The notes below the pieces were generated by a model. That model was not told the origin of the DNA. It worked only from the letters and a program-made list of their open reading frames with translations, and searched no databases. A stretch of DNA of 64,000 nucleotides, from NCBI GenBank assembly GCA_017457285.1, contig JAFTHT010000049.1:42973-106972 (forward strand), in the 5' to 3' direction. The stretch comes from Oscillospiraceae bacterium (GTDB taxonomy: Bacteria; Bacillota; Clostridia; Oscillospirales; Oscillospiraceae). This document shows positions 46,468 through 54,282 of the stretch, in pieces (position 1 is the stretch's first letter; each line of letters begins with the position of its first letter). A program made the position numbers and the translations under genes.

Positions 46468-47184
46468 TTAATTCTTAACGGTGGTGCCGATGGCCTCGCC
46501 ACGAACCACGCGTACAATACTGTTTTCCTCATCCAGGCCGAAGCAGACCATGGTCATGTTGTTGTCCATGGCCAGCGCCATGGCGGTGATGTCGGTAGCC
46601 TTCAGATTATCCTCCAGCACCTTGGCGTATGTAAGCTCGCTGTAGCGCACCGCGTTGGGGTCCTTCTTGGGATCGGCGGAGTAGATGGCATCCACATTTT
46701 TTGCCATCAGGATGGCATCCGCCTCGATCTCCACACCCCGCAGCACCGCGCCGGTATCGGTGGAGAAATAGGGATTGCCGGTGCCCGCCGCGAACAGTAC
46801 CACCTTACCCTCATTCAGATACCGCTCAGCAGTATCTCTGGTAAAATATTCGGCGAATTTGTTCATCTCAACAGCGGTCAGCACCCGGGCATCCAGCCCA
46901 TGCTGGCCCAGCACATCCGCCACGGCAATGGCATTCATGACGGTAGCCAGCATCCCCATGGCATCGCCGTGGGACCGCTGGAGCTTTCCGGCGCCGTTCT
47001 TCACGCCCCGCCAGAAATTGCCGCCGCCGATCACCAGACCAACCTGCACGCCCATATCCACACATTCCTTAATGGAACCGCAGACGCTGTGCAGGATATT
47101 AAAATCCAGCCCGGTGCCTTCCTTACCGGCCAGGGCCTCACCGCTGACCTTCAGCAAGATACGTTTATATTTCACTTCACTCAT
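46468..47184 (-). CDS. pyrH: UMP kinase
   Basis: 238 residues of the amino-acid-kinase fold. Phosphorylates UMP to UDP. Conserved YKRILLKVSGEALAG, VGLVIGGGNFWRG, MGMLATVMNAIA, GTGNPYFSTDTGAVLR, and DAIYSADPKKDPNA. Start ATG 47184 after GGAGAGG; a longer frame to 47250 crosses the promoter. First gene of the pyrH-frr-uppS-cdsA-dxr-rseP-ispG-polC run. The rpsB-tsf genes that often precede pyrH are absent here; glnS diverges instead. Confidence 0.97.
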   Translation of the reverse strand: MSEVKYKRILLKVSGEALAGKEGTGLDFNILHSVCGSIKECVDMGVQVGLVIGGGNFWRGVKNGAGKLQRSHGDAMGMLATVMNAIAVADVLGQHGLDARVLTAVEMNKFAEYFTRDTAERYLNEGKVVLFAAGTGNPYFSTDTGAVLRGVEIEADAILMAKNVDAIYSADPKKDPNAVRYSELTYAKVLEDNLKATDITAMALAMDNNMTMVCFGLDEENSIVRVVRGEAIGTTVKN

Positions 47185-47215
47185 TGTGATCCTCTCCTTC
47201 TTTCGTATCCTCCCT

Positions 47216-47244
47216 ATTTTAATATAAGTCGAGCCAATTGACAA
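47216..47244 (-). promoter_or_regulatory. Promoter of the pyrH housekeeping unit
   Basis: -35 TTGTCA (47239-47244), 17-base spacer, -10 TAAAAT (47216-47221). Confidence 0.7.
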
Positions 47245-47326
47245 CCACAAATTATGAAAAATCTGAAAATGTTTTTACAATGTTTACAATCCCCCGACAC
47301 CCTTTTTGAAAATCTATCGATTTTGG

Positions 47327-47355
47327 TTGCAAATCTGAAAGGAATCGGTTATAAT
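47327..47355 (+). promoter_or_regulatory. Sigma-A promoter of glnS
   Basis: -35 TTGCAA (47327-47332), 17-base spacer, -10 TATAAT (47350-47355). The 34-base leader leaves no room for a T-box. Confidence 0.85.
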
Positions 47356-47389
47356 AGAAAATTATTTCAAACAAGGAAGGATCATAAAG

Positions 47390-49069
47390 ATGGCTGAGAT
47401 CACCGAAAGCAAAAATTTCATCCACGCTTTTATTGAAGAAGATATCGCCGAGGGCGGCCGCTATGCTGGTCAGACCGTCCATACCCGGTTCCCGCCGGAG
47501 CCCAACGGCTACCTGCACATCGGCCACTGCAAGGCCCTGATTATCGATTTCGGCACTGCCGAGAAGTTCGGCGGCCTGTGCAACCTGCGGATGGACGACA
47601 CCAACCCCACCAAGGAAGATGTGGAGTTTGTGGAGGCCATCAAAGAGGATATCCACTGGCTGGGCTTCGACTGGGGCGACCGGTTCTATTATGGCTCCGA
47701 CTATTTCGAGAAGGACTACGAGTTCGCCGTGGAACTGATCAAGAAAGGCCTGGCCTACGTCTGCGAGCTGACTCCGGAGCAGGCCAAGGAATACCGTGGC
47801 GATTTGACCACCCCTGCCACCTCCCCCTGGCGTGACCGCCCCATCGAAGAGAGCCTGGACCTGTTCGCCCGGATGCGTGCCGGCGAATTTGAGGACAATA
47901 AATACACCCTCCGGGCCAAGATTGACCTGGCCTCCGGCAACTTCAATATGCGCGACCCGGTCATCTACCGGATTCGCCATATGCACCACCACCGCCAGGG
48001 CGATCAGTGGTGCATCTACCCCATGTACGACTTCGCCCACCCCATCCAGGACGCCCTGGAGGGCATCACCCACAGCCTTTGCTCCCTGGAATTTGAGAAC
48101 CACCGCCCCCTGTACAACTGGGTGGTTGAAAACGTTTCCGTCCCCCACCATCCCCGGCAGATTGAGTTCGCCCGGCTGGGCATCGACCACACCGTGCTGA
48201 GCAAGCGCAAACTCAGAGCCCTGGTGGAAAACGGCTACGTTTCCGGTTGGGATGATCCCCGGATGCCCACTCTCTGCGGCCTGCGCCGCCGGGGCTATAC
48301 CCCCGCCTCCATCCGCAATTTCTGCGACCGGGTAGGCGTGGCCAAGAGCCCCAACACCATCGAATACGCCTTCCTGGAGCACTGCCTCCGGGAGGATCTG
48401 AATGAAACCGCCCAGCGGGTCATGGCCGTCCTGAAGCCCGTAAAGCTGACCATCACCAACTATCCCGAGGGTCAGTCCGAGACCATGGTTGTGGAAAACA
48501 ACCCCAACCGCCCCGAGGACGGCACCCGGGAAGTCACCTTCTCCCGGAACCTGTGGATTGAGGCGGACGATTTCCTGGCCCAGCCCATTCCCAAGTACAA
48601 GCGCCTGTACCCCGACGGCCCCGAGTGCCGCCTGAAGGGTGCCTACCTGATTAAATGCACCGGCTGCGTTACCGACGAAAACGGCAACGTGGTGGAGGTT
48701 CTTGCCACCTACGACCCCGCGTCCCGTGGCGGCGATCCTGCCGACGGCCGGAAGGTCAAGGGTGCCACCATCCACTGGGTGGATGCCGAAACCTCCGTCG
48801 ATGCGGAAGTACGTCAATACAGCAACCTCTTCGACGATCCCGACCCCGATGCCGCCGGAAAGGATTTCCTCAGCTGCCTGAACCCCAACTCTCTGGAGGT
48901 ACTCACCGGCTGCAAGCTGGAAAAGAGCCTGGCTTCCGCCAAGGCCCCCGCCTCCTATCAGTTCATGCGCCTGGGCTACTTCTGCCCCGACTCCAAGGAT
49001 TCCACCCCCGACCATCTGGTCTTCAACCGCTCCGTCAGCCTGAAGGACAGCTTCAAGCCCGGAAAATAA
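47390..49069 (+). CDS. glnS: Glutaminyl-tRNA synthetase
   Basis: 559 residues, class I synthetase charging tRNA-Gln directly. HIGH motif PNGYLHIGHCKAL, KMSKS-like VLSKRKLRAL, GlnRS-specific MRMDDTNP-like LRMDDTNPTKED, and the anticodon-binding beta-barrels with FSRNLWIEADDF. Many Bacillota lack this enzyme and instead make Gln-tRNA through GatCAB, so its presence is informative; the family is thought to have entered bacteria by transfer. Codon use looks like the rest of the window. AAGGAAGG precedes the start. Confidence 0.96.
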   Translation: MAEITESKNFIHAFIEEDIAEGGRYAGQTVHTRFPPEPNGYLHIGHCKALIIDFGTAEKFGGLCNLRMDDTNPTKEDVEFVEAIKEDIHWLGFDWGDRFYYGSDYFEKDYEFAVELIKKGLAYVCELTPEQAKEYRGDLTTPATSPWRDRPIEESLDLFARMRAGEFEDNKYTLRAKIDLASGNFNMRDPVIYRIRHMHHHRQGDQWCIYPMYDFAHPIQDALEGITHSLCSLEFENHRPLYNWVVENVSVPHHPRQIEFARLGIDHTVLSKRKLRALVENGYVSGWDDPRMPTLCGLRRRGYTPASIRNFCDRVGVAKSPNTIEYAFLEHCLREDLNETAQRVMAVLKPVKLTITNYPEGQSETMVVENNPNRPEDGTREVTFSRNLWIEADDFLAQPIPKYKRLYPDGPECRLKGAYLIKCTGCVTDENGNVVEVLATYDPASRGGDPADGRKVKGATIHWVDAETSVDAEVRQYSNLFDDPDPDAAGKDFLSCLNPNSLEVLTGCKLEKSLASAKAPASYQFMRLGYFCPDSKDSTPDHLVFNRSVSLKDSFKPGK

Positions 49070-49088
49070 TATGAAAGGATACCGCTCC

Positions 49089-50903
49089 ATGACTGAAACA
49101 GCCGAAATCATCGATGAACAATATAAAGACTGCTCTCCCCTGGCCACCGTGGAGCGGATTAAATCCATTCTTGCGGAAAACCATATTGAATCCCAGGTCA
49201 AATGGATACCCAGCGGCGTTCCCTATTGCTACACCACCCGGGTCAGCGTCCCCGGCACCACCTTCCAGACCAACGGCAAGGGTCTGACGGAGGAGCTGGC
49301 CCTGGCCAGCGGCTACGGCGAACTGATTGAGCGGCTCCAAATCGGCTTTATTTACGGCCCCACATCCCTGAAAGACGGGGACTTTGCCATCGATGACCCC
49401 AAATCAGAGCTGATTCCCGTCCGGGACCTTCTCAGCGAGGACCGTCTGTGGTACCAAAGAATGGCCCAGGTGCTGTTGGATTCCACCGGTGAAACCATCA
49501 CCCCGGAGCAAATGCTGAACCAGTGCGCCACAAAGGATGGGCTGGTGGCGGTTACCCCCTATTTCGACCTGATTTCATCCCGCACAGTCCGGTTCCCCAC
49601 TGTGCTGCGTAAACGGGTCTACGGCAGCAACGGCTGCGCCGCCGGTAACACACCGGAAGAGGCACTGGTGCAGGCCATCAGCGAGGTAGTAGAGCGCAAC
49701 CACCAGATCCGAATTGTAAAAGAGGGCCTGGCGCTGCCGGATATTCCTGAAGAAGTACTGAAAAATCATAAAATTTCTTACAAAATAATCGATTTCGTGA
49801 GAAATAACGGCTACAAAGTTTGCATCAAGGATGCGTCCCTGAACACCGGATTCCCCGTGGTCTGCGCCTGCATCATCGACCAAAAAACCGGCCGCTACCA
49901 CACCCATTTCGGTGCCCATCCTGTCTTTGAGATTGCGCTGGAGCGGGCGCTGACCGAAAGTTTTCAGGGCCGAAACATTGAGCGAATCGCAAAAAATGAG
50001 GATTTTTCAAAGAAAAGTAACGAAAAATTCTCCCTCTCCGCCTTCTACGCCGAGCTTCGCCGCAGCTCCGGCAACAAGCTCCCCGGCTTCTTCGTGGACG
50101 AAAGTCTGTTTCACTTTGATTCCAGTGCCGGCACCACCGGCGACAATCGTCAGATTTTGCGGTTCTGCATGGATTACTTCTCCAAGCGGGACTTGCCGCT
50201 TCTTGTGCGGGATTGCTCCTGCCTCGGATTCCCCACCTATCAGGTGCTGGTTCCCGGCTATAGCGAAGTCTATGTCAACCGCATCTCGACCAAATCCGAT
50301 GACCAGCGCTACGCCCCCTACGCCATCACTACCCTTCGTAATCCTGCCAAGGCATCGATTCCGGATATGATGGGTCTACTGATGCATCTGGATCGAATTC
50401 GGACGCTGGAATCCAGCAACAGCGAGATTCACAGCTTTTCCATGCTGACGAAGCAACCCTCCCACAGCTCCCCTCAGCGGCAAAATCAGCTAAAATCCGC
50501 CGCCCTCGGTTATGTGTACTACGCGCTTGGCCGCTACCCGGAGGTCATCCGGTGCATCGGTGGCATCATGCCAATGGCCCAGGGGCAGGATTTGGAGTAT
50601 CTGATTTGTCTGAAACGGTATCTGACCATGCTGACCGAGGGTTACACCGCCGATTACGCCCACCGGGTGATTGCCTACTTCCACAGCGAACCCGTTGTCT
50701 CAAAGCTGCAAAGCATTCTGCAATCCAAGAAGAATCCGCTGGACGAATTCATTCTCAAATGCGATATGCAGTGTACGGAAGCCTGCCCGCTGTATGGCGA
50801 ATGCTGCCTGAAACGGGTAGATGCACTGGCTGCCAGACTGGACGAAAAATCCCGGCAACTATCCTTCGACAAAATGCGTGACTACCTTCGCTCCATAACC
50901 TAA
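49089..50903 (+). CDS. Stand-alone YcaO-domain protein with C-terminal cysteine cluster
   Basis: 604 residues. YcaO proteins use ATP to activate amide backbones (azoline, thioamide or amidine formation). ATP-site motifs are visible: SGYGELIER (74-82), NGCAAGNTPEEALVQAISEVVERN (181-204), and ERALTESFQGR (285-295). The C-terminal 300 residues are not the Pro-rich end typical of azoline makers; they contain a helical region and a cysteine group CxxxCxxxCxxxxxCC (558, 562, 566, 572, 573). ATG 49089 after AAAGGA is preferred to ATG 49071, which has no ribosome site. It starts 19 bases after glnS and ends at a terminator. No leader peptide, TfuA or dehydrogenase gene is adjacent. Target unknown. 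Confidence 0.85.
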   Translation: MTETAEIIDEQYKDCSPLATVERIKSILAENHIESQVKWIPSGVPYCYTTRVSVPGTTFQTNGKGLTEELALASGYGELIERLQIGFIYGPTSLKDGDFAIDDPKSELIPVRDLLSEDRLWYQRMAQVLLDSTGETITPEQMLNQCATKDGLVAVTPYFDLISSRTVRFPTVLRKRVYGSNGCAAGNTPEEALVQAISEVVERNHQIRIVKEGLALPDIPEEVLKNHKISYKIIDFVRNNGYKVCIKDASLNTGFPVVCACIIDQKTGRYHTHFGAHPVFEIALERALTESFQGRNIERIAKNEDFSKKSNEKFSLSAFYAELRRSSGNKLPGFFVDESLFHFDSSAGTTGDNRQILRFCMDYFSKRDLPLLVRDCSCLGFPTYQVLVPGYSEVYVNRISTKSDDQRYAPYAITTLRNPAKASIPDMMGLLMHLDRIRTLESSNSEIHSFSMLTKQPSHSSPQRQNQLKSAALGYVYYALGRYPEVIRCIGGIMPMAQGQDLEYLICLKRYLTMLTEGYTADYAHRVIAYFHSEPVVSKLQSILQSKKNPLDEFILKCDMQCTEACPLYGECCLKRVDALAARLDEKSRQLSFDKMRDYLRSIT

Positions 50904-50908
50904 TTCAA

Positions 50909-50940
50909 ACGGCGGCTCTATCGAGCCGCCGTCTTGTTAT
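50909..50940 (+). terminator. Terminator of glnS-ycaO
   Basis: Ten-base stem ACGGCGGCTC/GAGCCGCCGT (50909-50918, 50923-50932), loop TATC, then CTTGTTAT. The T-tract is imperfect. Shared with the convergent gene ending at 50941. Confidence 0.75.
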
Positions 50941-52083
50941 TCAGTTAACATCAATTTTGTGTTCCCCATTGATCAGAACATAATCAATATCCGCCACAAC
51001 CACCGGTACATCGAACGTACTGCGATTTACAACGCCAACAATGCTGTCCGGATGGGGCCATTCGTGCGCCGCGGCATTGTAGTAGGGCTCCATCGCATCC
51101 ACAACCGTGCCGTCCTTCATAACCAGTTGAATCGGGCCACCCTTCGGGAAGATATATTTATTATTGGGCTCCGTATGCGTATGTTCCACCGTAATACGCA
51201 GGGGCGTAATGATAATCTTGCTAACCGTGGTGGTATAATCATACTCCTCATTATAGAAGGAATAATCCTGCGCATCCACCACCAGCTTCATATCCGTTCG
51301 GTTCTCGTCATTGATTGTGATATCAAAGGAGAAACCGCCGCTGAGCAGTTGTGTGCCGGTATCATTTCCCCATTGTTCAATATACAAGCCGCCAATGTTA
51401 ACTCTGAATTGGTCGGATCGGTTCCAGCCTTTATAATTGATTTGCAGAACGAACTCCTTGACATTGTCGGTTGGATCATCATCCGGCAATGCTTCCGTAG
51501 AGGAATCGGAAACGACCATCTTCCATTGTCTTTGTATAGCATCATACCGCTCAACCAGCATGTCAGGAAACCCATTCAGCTCAAATTTCGATCCGTTTTC
51601 GTTATAGTAGTACATCTTCCGAGGTTCAAAGGTATAATAATAGGCATCCTCCTCGGAAACATCCGGCAAAACAACACCCTCAGGCGCTTCCACCCGCAAA
51701 TGAAGATAATACACCATATCATCTGCCATGGATTGAATGGGTGTTATGGTGGTGCCGTTCGCAGTTATGGAATCGTGGAACTCTCTGCCGATGCTTTCGA
51801 CCACCTCGACTTGCTTTTCTGTCATTTCCTTGCCGAATAGTTTGTGGACCACTTTTCCGTCGTTGAGAACCATATCCGCTGCGTAAACCGTCAGCATCAG
51901 CGACATCATCACCGCAGCCACCGCCGCCACACGAGCCACCCAACGCAAGTGCATCGTCCGTTTTTCATTAAGGCTGCGCATGGTCTTATTTTTGATGCTT
52001 CGTCCGGACAGCGGTGTCTTCATTTCCACTTCCAAAGGATCCACCTGAAAATCGTCCAATAAATCAGAAATACTGCGTTTCAT
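50941..52083 (-). CDS. Membrane partner of the ECF sigma factor (DUF4179-like)
   Basis: 380 residues. Short cytoplasmic N-terminus (MKRSISDLLDDFQVDPLEVE, to about 47), a single membrane helix (about 48-70, VARVAAVAAVMMSLMLTVYA), then about 310 extracytoplasmic residues rich in beta strands with no cysteine. This layout, and the four-base overlap with the sigma gene upstream, fit an anti-sigma factor that holds the ECF sigma at the membrane; DUF4179-type proteins occupy this place in many clostridia. No zinc anti-sigma motif (HxxxCxxC) is present. The inducing signal is unknown. Confidence 0.72.
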   Translation of the reverse strand: MKRSISDLLDDFQVDPLEVEMKTPLSGRSIKNKTMRSLNEKRTMHLRWVARVAAVAAVMMSLMLTVYAADMVLNDGKVVHKLFGKEMTEKQVEVVESIGREFHDSITANGTTITPIQSMADDMVYYLHLRVEAPEGVVLPDVSEEDAYYYTFEPRKMYYYNENGSKFELNGFPDMLVERYDAIQRQWKMVVSDSSTEALPDDDPTDNVKEFVLQINYKGWNRSDQFRVNIGGLYIEQWGNDTGTQLLSGGFSFDITINDENRTDMKLVVDAQDYSFYNEEYDYTTTVSKIIITPLRITVEHTHTEPNNKYIFPKGGPIQLVMKDGTVVDAMEPYYNAAAHEWPHPDSIVGVVNRSTFDVPVVVADIDYVLINGEHKIDVN

Positions 52084-52607
52084 ACAATATCCCTCCCTGT
52101 TAAGTATTCTTTCAGCTTCAATCTGCCCCGGTGAAGTTTTGTTTTTACCGTGGCTTCTTTGATGTCCATAATGTTGGAAATTTCAGATATCTGCTGCCCG
52201 TAATAATAGTGCCGAAGGAATATCTCCCGATCCGTTGGGTCCAGGCTATCCACAGCCTGGCGGACCAATTGCCGTTCCTCCAGCCGGTTCATCTCCCGGT
52301 CCGGCAGCTCCAGGATGTCCTCCTCCAGCGGAAGGGTCTGATTGATTTCCCGGAGCTTATTCTTCGCCTTGTTTCGGGCCACCGCGCCAAGCCATGCCTT
52401 CACCTTGCCGTTTTCCAGGTCCTCCGCCTGGTTCCAGGCAGCCAGAAACACATCGGAAACCACTTCCTCCGCATCCTGCGGCGTCATGGCAATGCGTAAA
52501 ATACCCCAAACCACCGCCGATACATAGGCCATATACCGGTCCATCAACCCCCGCAGACCATCCGGATCCTTGTTGCGAAGCCGATTCAGCATTTTTTCTT
52601 CTCTCAT
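52080..52607 (-). CDS. ECF-type RNA polymerase sigma factor
   Basis: 175 residues with only regions 2 and 4, as in ECF sigma factors. Region 2: YVSAVVWGILRIAMTPQDAEEVVSDVFLAAWNQ; region 4: SLDPTDREIFLRHYYYGQQISEISNIMDIKEATVKTKLHRGRLKLKEYL. ATG 52607 is chosen; an in-frame TTG at 52616 sits only two bases past AAGGAG and is unlikely. Followed with a four-base overlap by its probable anti-sigma. The upstream site at 52650-52675 suggests self-regulation. Confidence 0.9.
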   Translation of the reverse strand: MREEKMLNRLRNKDPDGLRGLMDRYMAYVSAVVWGILRIAMTPQDAEEVVSDVFLAAWNQAEDLENGKVKAWLGAVARNKAKNKLREINQTLPLEEDILELPDREMNRLEERQLVRQAVDSLDPTDREIFLRHYYYGQQISEISNIMDIKEATVKTKLHRGRLKLKEYLTGRDIV

Positions 52608-52649
52608 GATATCCAAAACTCCTTTTGAAAGCCGCTTTCATCTATCATA

Positions 52650-52675
52650 TACCCAAAAAAGTATTCATGGTTTCA
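52650..52675 (-). promoter_or_regulatory. SigW-like ECF promoter upstream of the sigma gene
   Basis: -35 TGAAAC (52670-52675), 16-base spacer, -10 GGTA (52650-52653). The Bacillus SigW consensus is TGAAAC-N16-CGTA, so one base differs. Suggests positive autoregulation. Confidence 0.55.
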
Positions 52676-52709
52676 AAATGTCAAAAAAACGTCAAAACCA
52701 TTTTATGGA

Positions 52710-52738
52710 TTGACTTCTTTGTAGCTATGTGGTAAAAT
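52710..52738 (+). promoter_or_regulatory. Sigma-A promoter of the zinc-ribbon gene
   Basis: -35 TTGACT (52710-52715), 17-base spacer, -10 TAAAAT (52733-52738). An 80-base untranslated leader follows in which I see no recognised structure. Confidence 0.75.
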
Positions 52739-52825
52739 TATAAAGAAAATTCGGGTTTATTCTTTTCGGGCACCACTCCCGAAGGTTCAAATCCGAATCT
52801 TCAATTCTATAAAAGGAGCGTATTT

Positions 52826-53521
52826 ATGAAAAGTTGTTCTTCCTGCGGCAGCAACATTCCCGATGATGCTGTTTTCTGTGACAACTGCGGCGCCTCTCAG
52901 CGTGCTTCCGTTGCCACTGCCAGCAAGTTCTGCCCCAATTGTGGCAAGCAGCTCCCCGGTAACGCCGGCTTCTGCGACGGCTGCGGTACCAACATCGACA
53001 CCTTCGGTGCCACATCCAGCAAGGGTTTTGACCCGAAGACGCTGATTTCCAATCACCTGTGGTCCCTGATTTCCGTGGCCACCCTGCTCATCAGCGGCAT
53101 CCTGATGCTGCTGGAGATTTTCTCGGTTAGTGTCAAGAGTGGCGACTATTCCCTGAAGACTACCTTTACTCTGTTTGGCCTGCTGTCCTCTCAGGAAAAG
53201 GATTTTGAGTTCCTGGAGCCTTTCTCCTTTGTTTTTGCTGGATTGCTCATTGGCTTTGCTGTGCTGATTGCTCTGGTCCTGTTCACCGGCAAGAGACCCG
53301 CCAAGATTCTGTTCACTGGCAGTAACGCTGTGCGTGCCCTTTCAATCCTTTCCATTGCGATTGTTTGGATTCTGACCATGCTCAATACTGCTGATGCCCG
53401 TGAAGCTGCAGCCCGCTCTGATATCAAGATGTCCATCAGCCTGTCCCTGGTTGGCTGGCTGAATATGATTTCCCTGGTTGGCGGTGTGGTCGCCAACGGC
53501 AAGGCTCAGAAAAAGAACTGA
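52826..53521 (+). CDS. Double zinc-ribbon membrane protein
   Basis: 231 residues. Two zinc ribbons at the N-terminus (CSSCGSNIPDDAVFCDNCG, residues 4-22, and CPNCGKQLPGNAGFCDGCG, about 36-54), then four predicted membrane helices (about 76-98, 135-160, 170-190, 205-225). Zinc-ribbon plus hydrophobic proteins of this sort are frequent in Clostridia and mostly uncharacterised; the ribbons probably face the cytoplasm and bind protein or RNA. Single-gene unit between a sigma-A promoter and a hairpin terminator, AAAGGAG before the start. Confidence 0.75.
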   Translation: MKSCSSCGSNIPDDAVFCDNCGASQRASVATASKFCPNCGKQLPGNAGFCDGCGTNIDTFGATSSKGFDPKTLISNHLWSLISVATLLISGILMLLEIFSVSVKSGDYSLKTTFTLFGLLSSQEKDFEFLEPFSFVFAGLLIGFAVLIALVLFTGKRPAKILFTGSNAVRALSILSIAIVWILTMLNTADAREAAARSDIKMSISLSLVGWLNMISLVGGVVANGKAQKKN

Positions 53522-53537
53522 TACCCCCACATACATA

Positions 53538-53577
53538 ACGCCGTACCGCTTTTGCGGTACGGCGTTTCCTTATTTCT
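53538..53577. terminator. Terminator between the zinc-ribbon gene and rex
   Basis: Twelve-base perfect stem ACGCCGTACCGC (53538-53549) with 53554-53565, loop TTTT, followed on plus by TTCCTTATTTC. Its tail overlaps the last codons of convergent rex. Confidence 0.8.
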
Positions 53578-54208
53578 TATCCTTTATCTGAGCCCGCAGG
53601 TGCATACTCAGAACCGCCAAAGAGGTAGCCATATTCTCATGCTGAACGAGAATATTGGAGGGCACCTCCAAATGGGTGGGTGCAAAGGTCCAAATAGCCT
53701 TGATGCCGCAGGCAATCAGCTGGTCACAGACACTCTGGGCGTGCTCCCCGGGCACCGTAATAATGCCCATTAGCACCTTGTGACTACGGCAAAAGTTCTC
53801 CAGCTGGTCGATGTGATAAATGGGCTTGCCATCATCGGTTTTGTCCGATGTGGGATTGATGTCAAAGGCCGCCAGAATATTCAGGCCGTAGGCCTCAAAG
53901 CCGATATAGCCCAGCAGCGCCTGCCCCAGCTTACCGGCACCAATCAGCACCGCATCGGTGGTATTGTCATAACCTAAAAACTGCTCGATATCATCAATCA
54001 GCACATCCCGGGGATAGCCGATTTTGGGCCGGCCCTCGTCGCAGACCATGGCCAAATCCTTGCGAACCTGTACCTCTCCCATGCCCAGGGCGTTGGCCAG
54101 AGCCGTAGCAGAAATATAGGGCGAAGTACCCTCGGGGATATTTTTCAGGTAAGCCAGATACCCCGGCAACCGCTTCAGCACGGATTTGGAAATCTCCTTG
54201 CGTTCCAC
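53570..54208 (-). CDS. rex: Redox-sensing transcriptional repressor Rex
   Basis: 212 residues. Senses the NADH/NAD ratio and represses fermentation and respiration genes at low NADH. Winged helix at the N-terminus (RLPGYLAYLKNI ... YISATALANALGMGEVQVRKDLAMVCDEGRPKIGYP), Rossmann fold with VLIGAGKLGQALLGYIGF and LAAFDINP, and the C-terminal swapped helix. Starts at GTG 54208. A perfect palindrome covers its transcription start (54238-54256), consistent with self-control, though the sequence is not the usual TTGTTAA-type Rex site. Confidence 0.95.
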   Translation of the reverse strand: MERKEISKSVLKRLPGYLAYLKNIPEGTSPYISATALANALGMGEVQVRKDLAMVCDEGRPKIGYPRDVLIDDIEQFLGYDNTTDAVLIGAGKLGQALLGYIGFEAYGLNILAAFDINPTSDKTDDGKPIYHIDQLENFCRSHKVLMGIITVPGEHAQSVCDQLIACGIKAIWTFAPTHLEVPSNILVQHENMATSLAVLSMHLRAQIKDKK

Positions 54209-54237
54209 ACCATCACTCCCAATCGATACAATTTTTT

Positions 54238-54256
54238 ATCGATATACTATATCGAT
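54238..54256. promoter_or_regulatory. Perfect 9-1-9 palindrome over the rex start site (candidate operator)
   Basis: ATCGATATA and TATATCGAT flank a single central base. It overlaps the -10 by two bases and covers the predicted start; a third ATCGAT lies at 54222-54227. Placement is that of a repressor operator. Confidence 0.55.
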
Positions 54257-54282
54257 TATAGCACACCCCTTCCCAAAGTCAA
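54255..54282 (-). promoter_or_regulatory. Promoter of rex
   Basis: -35 TTGACT (54277-54282), 16-base spacer, -10 TATAAT (54255-54260). The -35 overlaps the sigE stop codon. Confidence 0.75.

Noticed and set aside
49071-49073. ATG directly after the glnS stop as the start of the YcaO gene
   Set aside because: No ribosome site in front of it, whereas AAAGGA precedes the in-frame ATG at 49089.
52784-52794. GGTTCAAATCC, resembling a tRNA T-loop
   Set aside because: The flanking bases do not form a T-stem beyond two pairs and no acceptor, D or anticodon arms are present. Not a tRNA.
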